In this document: positions 9,956 through 18,717 of the stretch, piece after piece
How the letters are laid out: each line of letters starts with the position of its first letter
Numbering within the stretch: the stretch's first letter is position 1
Made by a program: the position numbers and the translations under genes
Source: an uncultured Bacilli bacterium
Lineage (GTDB): Bacteria; Bacillota_I; Bacilli_A; RF39; UBA660
Assembly (NCBI GenBank): GCA_934129945.1
Contig: CAKOXC010000006.1
Span: 1-64,000, forward strand
DNA: 64,000 bases
Direction of reading: 5' to 3'
The notes under the pieces: generated by a model
What the model saw: the letters and a program-made list of their open reading frames with translations, nothing else
What the model was told of the DNA's origin: nothing
The model's database searches: none

Positions 9956-9983
9956 AGACACTTTTTTACAAGTGTCTTTTTTT
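9956..9983 (+). terminator. Intrinsic terminator after tsf
   Basis: The stem AGACACTT / AAGTGTCT is followed by seven T residues. Confidence 0.92.
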
Positions 9984-10037
9984 ATGAGATTAAAACTTAA
10001 AAAGTTATGTTATAATAATTAATAAGGATGTGTTTGT

Positions 10038-10631
10038 ATGAAAAAAAGGACAATATTAGATTTAATAATTATTTTTGTATTATTGATTTTACTTATATTT
10101 TTAGGAAAAAAAGATTACAATGTAGATAAAACAAAAGACAATAAAAGATTTGATAAAGAATATAGTATGGTAAATAAAGAAAATGTCTTTAAATACACTG
10201 ATGAAGAAGAAGTATTAAATATTTTAAAAACAAATGGTATAATTTTTATGGCTTTTAAAGAGAATGAATGGTCAAATTATTATGCTAAATTATTGAATGA
10301 AGCTGCTAAAACTACGGGTATTAAAGAAATATATTATTATAACTTTTTACCTGATAGAAATAAAAAATCTGTTGATTATAAAAGAATAACAGAATTGTTA
10401 AAAAATTATTTAAAGAAAAATGACTTAGGTGAAATAAATTTAAATGCTCCATGTTTAATCGTTGTAAAAGATGGAAATATTTATGCTTATGATGATGAAA
10501 CTAGTGAAGTTTTAGGTAATGAAACACCTGAAAGCTACTGGACTGATGAGAAAATGAATCAAAAACTAGAACAGTTTAAAATAATATTTACTAGTTTTTT
10601 AGGAGGAACTACTGATGGAGGAGAAGAATAA
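10038..10631 (+). CDS. Membrane-anchored thioredoxin-fold-like protein without redox cysteines
   Basis: This 197-residue protein has an N-terminal membrane anchor (LDLIIIFVLLILLIFLG, about residues 6-22) and an extracytoplasmic domain. The pattern is thioredoxin-like: a beta strand GIIFMAFKEN, then WSNYYAKLLNEAA where thioredoxins have WCxxC, and later LNAPCLIVVKDGN, which resembles the cis-Pro strand. No CxxC is present, so a disulfide reductase role is unlikely; a chaperone or binding role is possible. It overlaps the next gene by 17 bp and sits between tsf and frr, where pyrH is usual. The fold call is by pattern only. Confidence 0.5.
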   Translation: MKKRTILDLIIIFVLLILLIFLGKKDYNVDKTKDNKRFDKEYSMVNKENVFKYTDEEEVLNILKTNGIIFMAFKENEWSNYYAKLLNEAAKTTGIKEIYYYNFLPDRNKKSVDYKRITELLKNYLKKNDLGEINLNAPCLIVVKDGNIYAYDDETSEVLGNETPESYWTDEKMNQKLEQFKIIFTSFLGGTTDGGEE

Positions 10632-11388
10632 AGCTGTTATTGGGGGTATATTATTTTTATTATTAATCTTATTTATTGGTGTCGGTGGATATATTTATAC
10701 ATTTAAAAATAACAAACATAAAGAAATTATTAATAAAACCGATGTTATAACTGATGAATATAAAAAAGATAAAACAAAAGAATATATATATTATACTGAT
10801 GAGAACGTTATATCTAAAGAATTGCAAATAGTATATAAAACTCCAGTTATAAACTTGTATAATACTCAGACAAATGCTATTGCAAATGAACTTGATAAAG
10901 ATAATGAAAAGATGATTAGTGAAATAAAAAAAATATCAACAACAGAAAATACTACAGGAAATGAAATAACATTTAATACTGATGATATTTATAGTGCAAC
11001 ATATAGAAATTATGAAGATTACAAATATAATGAATATATAAGTTTAGTAATAACTGATGTGTATTATGATTGCTTTAAAGGAATTAATGATTATCCTAAT
11101 ATAAAATCTTATATATTTGATGTTAAAAATAATGAAAGAATATCTAATCTTGATATTTTATCAAAATATAATATTACACTTACTGAGTTAAAAGAAAAGA
11201 TAAAAAATAAATTAAATGAAGAACAAACAGTAGATAATGAAGTTGAAACTATTAAAATTGAAGAAACAATAAATAATATTGACGATGGAAATTATGGTTT
11301 ATATGTTGATAATACTGGTAATTTAGTCATAAAATATATTGTTAAATCTAATCAAATGAATTATAATGAAATTATGATAATCAATTAA
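10615..11388 (+). CDS. Membrane-anchored extracytoplasmic protein of unknown function
   Basis: This 257-residue protein has one N-terminal transmembrane segment (VIGGILFLLLILFIGVGGYIY, residues 9-29) followed by a polar extracytoplasmic domain. The stretch around YISLVITDVYYDCFKG and SYIFDVKNNERISNLDIL weakly recalls the DUF3298/RsiV-like domain, which I cannot confirm. The ATG lies inside the end of the preceding thioredoxin-like gene, and its ribosome site AGGAGG is in that gene's last codons, so the two are translationally coupled. frr follows 14 bp downstream. Confidence 0.6.
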   Translation: MEEKNKAVIGGILFLLLILFIGVGGYIYTFKNNKHKEIINKTDVITDEYKKDKTKEYIYYTDENVISKELQIVYKTPVINLYNTQTNAIANELDKDNEKMISEIKKISTTENTTGNEITFNTDDIYSATYRNYEDYKYNEYISLVITDVYYDCFKGINDYPNIKSYIFDVKNNERISNLDILSKYNITLTELKEKIKNKLNEEQTVDNEVETIKIEETINNIDDGNYGLYVDNTGNLVIKYIVKSNQMNYNEIMIIN

Positions 11389-11402
11389 AGAAGGGAAATT
11401 TT

Positions 11403-11933
11403 ATGAATATAGAAGAAAAAATGAATAAAGCTGTAGAAGCAATGGAAAATAGATTTGTAAACATCCGTGCAGGTCGTGCTAATCCAGCTATGTTAAGTGG
11501 AATAATGGTTTCATATTATGGAACACCAACTCCAATTCAAAGTCTTGCTAATATTACAGTACCAGAAGCTAGACAATTAATGGTTAAACCATTTGATAGA
11601 TCTGCATTAAAAGAAATTGAAAGATCTATTAATGAAGCAAACTTAGGAATTACACCAATTAACAATGGTGAAGTTATTATTTTAACAATTCCTGAACTTA
11701 CTGAAGATCGAAGAAAAGATTATGTTAAACAAGCTAAAGAAATAGCAGAAGAAGCAAAAGTTGCATTAAGAAATATTAGACAAGATGAAAATAATTCAAT
11801 CAAAAATAATGAAGAATTAACTGAAGACGATAAGAAAATAATGCAAGAGGATGTTCAAGAAACTATTAATAAATTTAATAAAATAGTAGAAGAAAAATTA
11901 AAAGAAAAAGAAGAAGAATTAATGAAAATATAA
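11403..11933 (+). CDS. frr: Ribosome recycling factor
   Basis: RRF, with EF-G, splits the post-termination ribosome. It has 176 residues, slightly short of the typical 185. Signature motifs are FVNIRAGRANPAML near the N-terminus, VPEARQLMVKPFD in the middle and the long C-terminal helix RRKDYVKQAKEIAEEAKVALR. The ribosome site is AAGAAGGG. In most Bacillota the order is rpsB-tsf-pyrH-frr; here pyrH is absent from the cluster and two membrane proteins take its place. Confidence 0.97.
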   Translation: MNIEEKMNKAVEAMENRFVNIRAGRANPAMLSGIMVSYYGTPTPIQSLANITVPEARQLMVKPFDRSALKEIERSINEANLGITPINNGEVIILTIPELTEDRRKDYVKQAKEIAEEAKVALRNIRQDENNSIKNNEELTEDDKKIMQEDVQETINKFNKIVEEKLKEKEEELMKI

Positions 11934-11971
11934 TGTTAATTCTTTTTTAAATAATGAATCGAGGAGTAAAT

Positions 11972-13057
11972 ATGAATATAATATTAACTGGTGATAGACC
12001 TACAGGTAAACTTCATATTGGACATTATGTAGGATCTCTTAGAGAAAGAGTTAATTTACAAAATAAAGGTGACTATCAAGATATGTTTATTATGATAGCT
12101 GATAGTCAAGCATTAACTGATAATTCTGGTAATCCTCAAAAAGTTAGAGATAATGTTATGGAAGTAATGTTAGATTATCTTTCAGTAGGTTTAGATCCAC
12201 AAAAAGTAACATTTTTTATTCAATCAGGTGTTAGTGCTTTACCAGAATTAACTGCTTATTATATGAATTTAGTAACTTTACCAAGAGTTTTAAGAAATCC
12301 TACTGTTAAATCAGAAGTAAAATTAAGAGGATATGATAATGATAAAGGAATTCCAGTTGGTTTTGCTAATTATCCAATTAGTCAGGCTGCAGATATAACA
12401 GCTTTTAAAGCTAATATCGTTCCTGTTGGTGAAGATCAATTGCCAATGATAGAACAAGCAAGAGAAATTGTTAGAAGTTTTAATTCAATATATAGTGAAG
12501 TTTTAGTAGAGCCTAAAGAACTATTACCAGAGAATAAAAATTGTTATCGCTTGCCTGGTACAGACGGTCAAGCTAAAATGAGTAAATCATTAGGTAATTG
12601 TATTTATTTATCAGATGATAGTGAAACTCTAAAGAAAAAAGTAATGAGTATGTATACAGATAAAGATCATATTAAAATAGAAGATCCTGGTAAAATTGAA
12701 GGTAATACAGTATTTACTTATTTAGATGCTTTTTGCAAGGATGAACATTTTCAAAAATACTTAAACGAATATAATAATCTTGATGAATTAAAAAGCCACT
12801 ATCAAAAAGGTGGTTTAGGTGATGTTAAAGTCAAAAAATTCTTGCTTGCTATTTTAGAAGAAGAATTAGAACCAATTAGACAAAGACGTAAATATTATGA
12901 AGCAAGAATAGAAGAAGTTTATAATTATTTAAAAAATGGTACAAATAAAGCTAATGAATATGCTAATAATACTTTAAATGAAGTAAAAATGGCTATGGGA
13001 ATAAATTATTTTAATGACGATAATTTTATTAAAGAGCAAATAAGTAAATACAACTAA
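11972..13057 (+). CDS. trpS: Tryptophanyl-tRNA synthetase
   Basis: This class I aminoacyl-tRNA synthetase charges tRNA-Trp. I chose the ATG at 11972 (MNIILTGDRPTGKLHIGHYVG) because GAGGAG sits directly before it; the in-frame ATG 18 bp upstream would place that ribosome site inside the gene. The HIGH signature is KLHIGH (about residues 13-18) and the KMSKS signature is AKMSKSLGN (about residue 202). The TrpRS dimer and substrate elements SQAADI and VPVGEDQ are present. At 361 residues it is somewhat longer than the usual 330. Confidence 0.97.
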   Translation: MNIILTGDRPTGKLHIGHYVGSLRERVNLQNKGDYQDMFIMIADSQALTDNSGNPQKVRDNVMEVMLDYLSVGLDPQKVTFFIQSGVSALPELTAYYMNLVTLPRVLRNPTVKSEVKLRGYDNDKGIPVGFANYPISQAADITAFKANIVPVGEDQLPMIEQAREIVRSFNSIYSEVLVEPKELLPENKNCYRLPGTDGQAKMSKSLGNCIYLSDDSETLKKKVMSMYTDKDHIKIEDPGKIEGNTVFTYLDAFCKDEHFQKYLNEYNNLDELKSHYQKGGLGDVKVKKFLLAILEEELEPIRQRRKYYEARIEEVYNYLKNGTNKANEYANNTLNEVKMAMGINYFNDDNFIKEQISKYN

Positions 13058-13092
13058 TAAATGCAAATTTAAGAAGAACGGGATGTGAAGTA

Positions 13093-13368
13093 GTGGATAT
13101 TAGTAGCGAAATAAATAAAGAACTTGTCGAAATGACTAATAATTTAAATAAATTAAAGTTTGTTTTTACAAATGATATTATTGATAGAGATAGAAGAGAA
13201 GAAATGAGACCTGAAATTAGTTACATAAGGGATTCATTAAAGGTTGTTAAAGAAATGAAAGATGATAAACATAAACTAGAAAAAGCAAGATTATTAAAAG
13301 AACAAAGTGAAGAATTATGTAAAAAAATAGAAGTAGCATTAGATCTTATGGGACATATCAGTAAATAA
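13093..13368 (+). CDS. Small helical hypothetical protein
   Basis: This 91-residue, highly charged, probably all-helical protein (MDISSEINKELVEMTNNLNKL ... EELCKKIEVALDLMGHISK) has no transmembrane segment and no family I recognise. It starts at GTG after GGGATGTG, 36 bp downstream of trpS, so it may be cotranscribed with it. Two terminators follow. Confidence 0.6.
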   Translation: MDISSEINKELVEMTNNLNKLKFVFTNDIIDRDRREEMRPEISYIRDSLKVVKEMKDDKHKLEKARLLKEQSEELCKKIEVALDLMGHISK

Positions 13369-13403
13369 AAATTAAATTTTTTTAAAATTTAATAGATTTT
13401 GAA

Positions 13404-13470
13404 AATTGGTAAAAATAACTTTACCAATTTTTATAATTTTGTATACAGATTTTAAAAATCTGTATTTTTT
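13404..13470. terminator. Two consecutive intrinsic terminators
   Basis: The first stem is AATTGGTAAA / TTTACCAATT (13404-13429) with a following T run. The second is ATACAGATTT / AAATCTGTAT (13443-13465) followed by TTTTT. They close the trpS-side unit. Confidence 0.85.
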
Positions 13471-13476
13471 AATGGC

Positions 13477-13512
13477 TTCAAATAAGCAAATTTGCAATTT
13501 GCATTATTTGAA
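13477..13512. repeat. Imperfect palindrome before the PD-(D/E)XK gene
   Basis: TTCAAATAA-GCAAATT pairs with AATTTGC-A-TTATTTGAA around TGC. It could be a transcript hairpin or a terminal sequence linked to the adjacent nuclease-family gene; no matching copy was found at the gene's other end. Confidence 0.5.
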
Positions 13513-13547
13513 AACACCTGTTATTATGCAAAAAAAGGAGGCAACAT

Positions 13548-14384
13548 ATGAAAAAATTTTACAGTTGTCGTTATGATAGAACATTTAAAGAAGTATTTTT
13601 AAATCCCAAGAATGAAGATTTATTAAAAGCCTTACTAGAAGATATATTAAAAGTAAAAATAGAAATAAAAAAAATACTTCCAACAGAGTTAATAGTAGGT
13701 AATAATATAATAAAATCAAAAAGAGTAGATGCGTTAATACTTGCTGCAAATAAAAAGATAGAAATAGAGATAAATGCAAGTATTAATGAATATGTGTATG
13801 TAAGAAATATGGCATATATCTGTAATGTATATTCAACTAATGCTTTAGTTGGTGATACATATAATCAAGATATTGATATAATTCAAATAAATTTGACATG
13901 GGGACTCGATTATGAAGAAAGCAAAAGAGAATTTAGAATAATTGATAAAAATGGAAATGTGTATGTAAAAAATTTACTAATAATAGAAATAAATATGGAA
14001 TATTATAAAAAAATTTGGTATAGTAAGGATGAAAAAAAGATAAAAGAAAATGAACTTTTAGTAATGTTAGATTTAAATGAAGGGGAGTTAAAGAAAATGC
14101 CAAAGAGTGATAAGATATCAGAAAAATATGTAGAGAGTGTAACAAAAGTAAATAACGATCCATTTTTCCAAGAGTATATGAGTCAAGAAGAAGATCAAAG
14201 AAAGATGCAAAACTCATTAATAAGAGAAGCAGAGGATTCAGGATATGAAAAAGGAAAAGAACAAGAAAAAATTAAAATGATAGAAAAAATGTTAAATGAA
14301 GAAATAGATATTAACACAATTTCTAAAGTAGCAAATTTACCAATTGAAAAGATAAATGAAATAAAAAAGAGAATTAATAATTAG
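13548..14384 (+). CDS. PD-(D/E)XK nuclease-family (Rpn/transposase-like) protein
   Basis: The 278-residue protein has the PDDEXK_2 architecture annotated as Rpn-type nuclease or PD-(D/E)XK family transposase: N-terminal YDRTFKEVFLNPKNEDLLKALL, then the nuclease core with VDALILAANKKIEIEINA (acidic Asp and the E-x-N/E strand), and a charged C-terminus with helix-turn-helix-like NTISKVANLPIEKINEIKK. Such genes are multicopy in gut Bacillota and are associated with RecA-independent horizontal transfer in E. coli RpnA. The ribosome site is AAAGGAGG. A second, divergent member lies at 39430-40272. No terminal repeats or target duplications were identified, so mobility is not shown. Confidence 0.82.
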   Translation: MKKFYSCRYDRTFKEVFLNPKNEDLLKALLEDILKVKIEIKKILPTELIVGNNIIKSKRVDALILAANKKIEIEINASINEYVYVRNMAYICNVYSTNALVGDTYNQDIDIIQINLTWGLDYEESKREFRIIDKNGNVYVKNLLIIEINMEYYKKIWYSKDEKKIKENELLVMLDLNEGELKKMPKSDKISEKYVESVTKVNNDPFFQEYMSQEEDQRKMQNSLIREAEDSGYEKGKEQEKIKMIEKMLNEEIDINTISKVANLPIEKINEIKKRINN

Positions 14385-14464
14385 TAATTAAATATAAAAT
14401 ATAAAAAAAGAAAAATAGAAAAATTATACAAAATTTGATATAATACCACCAAGTGGTGGTATAA

Positions 14465-15715
14465 ATGACATTTAATATAATAACTTTAGGATGTAAAGTT
14501 AATGCTTATGAAAGCGAAATTATGAAAGAATTATTACTTAATGCAGGATATAAAGAAGAAAAAGAACATCCAGAAGTTGTAATAATTAATACATGTTCTG
14601 TAACAAATATGGCTGATAGCAAATCACGAAAAATGGTACGTCGTTATAAAAGAGAGAATCCAAATACAATATTAGTAGTGTGTGGATGTAGTACTCAAAA
14701 TAAAAAAGAAGAGTACGAACAAATGGATATAGATATTTTGCTTGGAAATAAAGATAAAAGTAAGATAGTTACATTAATTAATAATTTTAAAAATAATCAT
14801 GAAAAATATATAAAATTTTATGATGATAGAGACTTAGATTTTGAAGATATGACAGTTAAAGAATTTACTTCACATGCTAGAGCCTTTGTTAAGATTCAGG
14901 ATGGATGTAATAATTTTTGCAGCTATTGTGTAATTCCTTATGTTAGAGGAAATATTAGAAGTAAAGACTTTAATAAAGCTTTGGAAGAAATTAAAACATT
15001 AGTAAAAAATAATCATAAAGAAATAGTTTTAACTGGTATACATACTGGATCATATGGTGCTGGTCTAAATTATGATCTTAGTGATCTACTTCATGAAATG
15101 AATAAAATTGAAGGACTTGAAAGAATAAGAATTTCTTCTATAGAAGTTACTGAACTTAATGATAAATTTTTAAATGAGCTAAAAGAAAATAAGAAAATAT
15201 GTAATCATATGCATATTCCACTTCAAGCTGGAAGTGATGAAATATTAAAAAAAATGAATAGAAAGTATGATTTGAAATATTTTTTTGAAAAAATAAATAA
15301 GATTAGAGAAATAAGACCAGATATTAGTATAACAACAGATGTAATAGTTGGGCACCCTTATGAGACTGAAGAATTATTTTTAAAAACAATTGAAACTTGT
15401 CAAAAGATAAAATTTGCAAAAATTCATGTTTTTCCTTATTCTAAGAGAGATGGAACTGCTTCAAGTAGAATGTCAAATCAAGTATCAGATGTTGATAAAA
15501 AAATAAGAAGTCATAAATTAATTGAAATTTCAAATGAACTAGAAAAAGAGTATGCAAAAAAATTTATTGGAAAAAAATTAGATGTTTTAATCGAAGAAAA
15601 TTATGGTGAAAAATCAATTGGGCATACATCAAATTATTTAAGGTTAGAAATACCTAAAATCTTAGAAATGAACCAAATATATGATATTTTGGTAAATGAA
15701 GATATAATAAAATAA
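14465..15715 (+). CDS. mtaB: tRNA t6A37 methylthiotransferase (MtaB/YqeV type)
   Basis: This radical-SAM enzyme converts t6A to ms2t6A at position 37 of ANN-decoding tRNAs. The 416 residues contain the N-terminal MTTase domain (ITLGCKVNAYESEIM, INTCSVTN, VVCGCSTQ supply the cluster cysteines), the radical-SAM motif CNNFCSYCVIPYVRG (CxxxCxxC) and a C-terminal TRAM-like segment. CKVN at the start favours MtaB over MiaB. The ATG is only 4 nt after an inverted repeat ACCACC-AAGT-GGTGGT (14445-14460) that contains the ribosome site and abuts the -10 TATAAT, so the mRNA may begin with a hairpin masking its own ribosome site. Confidence 0.95.
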   Translation: MTFNIITLGCKVNAYESEIMKELLLNAGYKEEKEHPEVVIINTCSVTNMADSKSRKMVRRYKRENPNTILVVCGCSTQNKKEEYEQMDIDILLGNKDKSKIVTLINNFKNNHEKYIKFYDDRDLDFEDMTVKEFTSHARAFVKIQDGCNNFCSYCVIPYVRGNIRSKDFNKALEEIKTLVKNNHKEIVLTGIHTGSYGAGLNYDLSDLLHEMNKIEGLERIRISSIEVTELNDKFLNELKENKKICNHMHIPLQAGSDEILKKMNRKYDLKYFFEKINKIREIRPDISITTDVIVGHPYETEELFLKTIETCQKIKFAKIHVFPYSKRDGTASSRMSNQVSDVDKKIRSHKLIEISNELEKEYAKKFIGKKLDVLIEENYGEKSIGHTSNYLRLEIPKILEMNQIYDILVNEDIIK

Positions 15716-15738
15716 AGTACTGCTTGACAGTGCTTTTT
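15716..15738 (+). terminator. Terminator after mtaB
   Basis: The stem AGTACTG / CAGTGCT (one G-T pair), loop CTTGA, followed by five T residues. Confidence 0.75.
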
Positions 15739-15806
15739 ACATTGTATCTAATCTCTACATTGATAAAATAGGCAAGATAGTTATTGGAATCTTCCTATAT
15801 TTTGAA

Positions 15807-15832
15807 GAGCAATAAAAAATATTGCTCTTTTT
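15807..15832. terminator. Bidirectional terminator between convergent genes
   Basis: GAGCAAT / ATTGCTC with A-rich and T-rich flanks serves the kinase-like gene on the minus strand and read-through from mtaB. Confidence 0.75.
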
Positions 15833-16550
15833 AATGCAATATTTTTCTTTTAGTATGATTTATTAATAAATCACCTGAAAATCCATCTTTTAAATTAATC
15901 ATTTGAGTTAATATGTTACGATTTTCAGGAGTATTTAAAATTCCTTTTAAACCATTATCCAATAAAAAATCTAATACATAGGGATAAGATATATTTTGTA
16001 TATAACTAATTGTTAATAGATTAAATATAAATAAATCCATCTTTTCTTTTGAAGTTGAAAATTTCAAATATAATTCTTGATAATTATTTTTTTTATCAAA
16101 ATCTAAATTATTAATCGAAAAATTATCTAAGTCACATAACATAATTTCTTTAGTTTCTTTATTAAATAAAACATTATTCTGATGAATATCTCCAAAGTAA
16201 ATATTCAATGAATGATAGTAATTCATTTTTTCAAGAACATCTTTTAAAATTTTATATTTAATTTTTTTACTTTGTTCAAAACCATTAATAGGATAAAAAT
16301 TTTTTTTGTATATTGATTTATATCCCTTAAAAATACCATCAATATAAATTGAAGCAGTAGGAAGTACATCATTTGTTTGTAAATGGGATAAAATCTCTAG
16401 TTTTTTATACTTATTATTTAATATTTCATTATTATTTGTTTTAAAAATTTTAATTAAGTTATTATCATCATACAAAAAGACATTGCTTTCGTATCCTGAA
16501 AATCTTTGTTTAAAATTAAAATTTTTACTTTCTAAAAAAATTTTTTCCAT
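15831..16550 (-). CDS. Protein-kinase-like fold protein
   Basis: The 239-residue protein has a small eukaryotic-like/aminoglycoside-kinase-type core: an N-terminal glycine/ATP strand region (RFSGYESNVFLYDDNNLIKIF with the beta-3 lysine), the catalytic loop GDIHQNNVLFN (HxxxN form of HRD...N) and the metal-binding LCDLDNF, where DLD stands for DFG. It lacks a C-terminal extension or membrane segment. The substrate is unknown. AGGGAG precedes the ATG, but that ribosome site lies in a stem AACTCCC / GGGAGTT, and a TATAAT-like -10 lies just before it, so the 5' end may be structured. It follows the murT/gatD pair on the same strand. Confidence 0.65.
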   Translation of the reverse strand: MEKIFLESKNFNFKQRFSGYESNVFLYDDNNLIKIFKTNNNEILNNKYKKLEILSHLQTNDVLPTASIYIDGIFKGYKSIYKKNFYPINGFEQSKKIKYKILKDVLEKMNYYHSLNIYFGDIHQNNVLFNKETKEIMLCDLDNFSINNLDFDKKNNYQELYLKFSTSKEKMDLFIFNLLTISYIQNISYPYVLDFLLDNGLKGILNTPENRNILTQMINLKDGFSGDLLINHTKRKILH

Positions 16551-16584
16551 AATAAAACTCCCTTATTGGGAGTTATTATACCAT

Positions 16585-17298
16585 TTATTTTTGAATAATT
16601 AAAGTTTTATATTTTTCATAAGCTTTAATTTCAAAATCATTATAAACTTCTTTAAATTTAATACCATTTATATCACATATCTTTTTAACTATATAACTAG
16701 TAAAATAAGGATTTCTTACTAAAAGTGGTCCAAGAAGATATGTACCATAAAAATTATTTTTTAAAATGCCTTCATTTTTTTCATTTTTACGATTACCAAA
16801 TCCTTTTATAGATTCAAATAAATGATTTTCATTATTATCTATTAAGTAAGTAGAACGATTTTCAAATCCGATGATTTCACTATTTATTAAATCACATTTG
16901 TATAGTTGTTCACCAACTAAACGTTTTTTATTTTCTTTTACAGAATAATTTAAAATATTTAATAATTCTATTTCCTTATTTTTGAAATAATAAGTTTTAC
17001 CAAATAAATTTAAAGCATTACCAGTAACTATAAAGAATTTATTTTTTATTGCAGTTTCTAATTCTTTTTTGTATTTTTTTAAATCATCTAATGTAATTAA
17101 AAAACTTTCATCATTGCCACTACCTATATAAAAAATATCATAATTTGTAAAATCAATTTTATCGTCTTTTGTTAAGTAATCAATTGTAACATTAATATTT
17201 TGATTTTCAAGATATTTCTTTAAACATAAAACATTACCATTTTCTCCGTAGAGATTCATTAAATCATAATACAAGTGAACTATTTTAATTTTTTTCAT
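16585..17298 (-). CDS. GatD-like glutamine amidotransferase homolog lacking catalytic Cys and His
   Basis: GatD is the glutaminase partner of MurT; together they amidate D-Glu of lipid II. I chose the start MKKIKIVHLYY at 17298 because GAGGAG lies 7 nt before it; it overlaps murT by 14 bp. The family fold is clear: LMNLYGENGNVLCL, DIFYIGSGNDES, GFENRSTY and GTYLLGPLLVRNP. The nucleophile elbow, ICGGYQFLG in S. aureus GatD, reads VTGNALNLFG at residues 91-100 with no cysteine, and the catalytic-His motif TYLHGP reads TYLLGP (Leu189). Glutaminase activity as known for GatD therefore looks impossible. It may be a structural or regulatory partner of MurT, or MurT may use free ammonia. Confidence 0.85.
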   Translation of the reverse strand: MKKIKIVHLYYDLMNLYGENGNVLCLKKYLENQNINVTIDYLTKDDKIDFTNYDIFYIGSGNDESFLITLDDLKKYKKELETAIKNKFFIVTGNALNLFGKTYYFKNKEIELLNILNYSVKENKKRLVGEQLYKCDLINSEIIGFENRSTYLIDNNENHLFESIKGFGNRKNEKNEGILKNNFYGTYLLGPLLVRNPYFTSYIVKKICDINGIKFKEVYNDFEIKAYEKYKTLIIQK

Positions 17299-18628
17299 TT
17301 TTAATCTCCTCAATTTGATTTTTTATTATAGCAGTCATATCAAAACATACCATTGTATAAATATTATTACTATCTAAATTTAAAGCAGTATTCAAAATTT
17401 CTTTTATATCATTAACTAAAATAATTTTATTTTCATCAATATTTGCATATTTTAGACGGTTTGCAACATCATATTTAAATCTTCCAATACACACTATATG
17501 TTTTACTGAATCATTATTAAGCATTTCAAAGTCAACATCATATAGCCATGATAAATCATTAAATTTATATCTTCTACTAACATTATCAAAACCAAGAATA
17601 ACAGTTTTATCATCAGGTTCATCAACTATATATTTTATTGATTGGTAATAACTTAAACAATTTTCATTTTTACTTTCTAACATTGTTAAATTTTTATCAT
17701 TAATATTATATTCATGGCCACGTTTTGCTTCTTTAATATTAATATTTAATGTATCATTTAATACTTCATCAGATATTCCAATAGTTTTACAAAGTGCATA
17801 TGCTCCAATAGTATTATAACTTGCATATAAGATATTCTTATTTATTTTAAATGGTTTACCATTAATTTTTAAAGTCTTTTTATCTAAGTTAAGATCAGTA
17901 GCTAAAAAATCTAAAGGATTTCTAGCAAAATCACAATTAGGACATTTATAACTTCCAATATGCCCATAATGATAAAAATCGTATTTAAGTTTAGTATGAC
18001 ATTTAGGACAGTAAGCACTATCGACTGATAAATAATTAGAAGTTTTATAACTATCTTTAGTCTTATCTAAACCATAAGTTATAACTTTACCAGGATATAA
18101 TACTTTGCATTTACTAACAGTTGGATCATCACCATTTACTACTAAAGTAGTAGAGCCATCTAATGTTTTAAAGATATAGTCATAAATTAAATCAGGATTT
18201 CCATTACGAGCTGGTTGATCACGAGTAATATTAGTAATTACTAAATGAGTTAATTTATTTTTACTAAAAGCTAAATGCAAGTGACGTTCATCAATTTCTA
18301 AAAGTAAGCAATCACATTTCATTCTACCAAATATATCACAGTTATTTAAAATGGTAGTAGTAACAGCTCTTATTCCATTAGAGCCACTTGCATTATAAAC
18401 AACATTTAAACCGGCTTTTTTTAAAGTAGTAGCTATTAAATCTGTAGTTGTTCCTTTACCACTAGAACCAGTTACTCCGATAACATATTTAGGATACTTA
18501 ATTTTAGTTAAAATATTTTGTCTTATATTATAAGTAATTGAACCTGGAAATACAGTAGAATTATATCCAAATAATTTACATATCCAAGTTATTAATTTAT
18601 TTAATTCAATTTGAAATGCTCTTAACAT
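17285..18628 (-). CDS. murT: Lipid II isoglutaminyl synthase, Mur-ligase subunit MurT
   Basis: MurT activates the D-Glu side chain of lipid II for amidation. The 447 residues show the Mur-ligase P-loop GVTGSSGKGTTTDLIA, LLEIDERHLHLAF, NITRDQPARNGN, the MurT-specific Cys4 zinc ribbon (CPKCHTKLKYD and YKCPNCDFARNP) inserted in the central domain, and the C-terminal DUF1727-type region (LGFDNVSRRY, LKYANID). The zinc ribbon is the feature that separates MurT from MurC-F. It is the first gene of a murT-gatD operon with overlapping ends, but its partner has lost the catalytic residues. Confidence 0.93.
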   Translation of the reverse strand: MLRAFQIELNKLITWICKLFGYNSTVFPGSITYNIRQNILTKIKYPKYVIGVTGSSGKGTTTDLIATTLKKAGLNVVYNASGSNGIRAVTTTILNNCDIFGRMKCDCLLLEIDERHLHLAFSKNKLTHLVITNITRDQPARNGNPDLIYDYIFKTLDGSTTLVVNGDDPTVSKCKVLYPGKVITYGLDKTKDSYKTSNYLSVDSAYCPKCHTKLKYDFYHYGHIGSYKCPNCDFARNPLDFLATDLNLDKKTLKINGKPFKINKNILYASYNTIGAYALCKTIGISDEVLNDTLNINIKEAKRGHEYNINDKNLTMLESKNENCLSYYQSIKYIVDEPDDKTVILGFDNVSRRYKFNDLSWLYDVDFEMLNNDSVKHIVCIGRFKYDVANRLKYANIDENKIILVNDIKEILNTALNLDSNNIYTMVCFDMTAIIKNQIEEIKNEKN

Positions 18629-18717
18629 ACTATCACCTACAAATTATTATACCATGATTTTGGTGTTTTAAAAAATATTAAATTTTGTTATACTATATAT
18701 AATAGGGAAGTGAAGAT

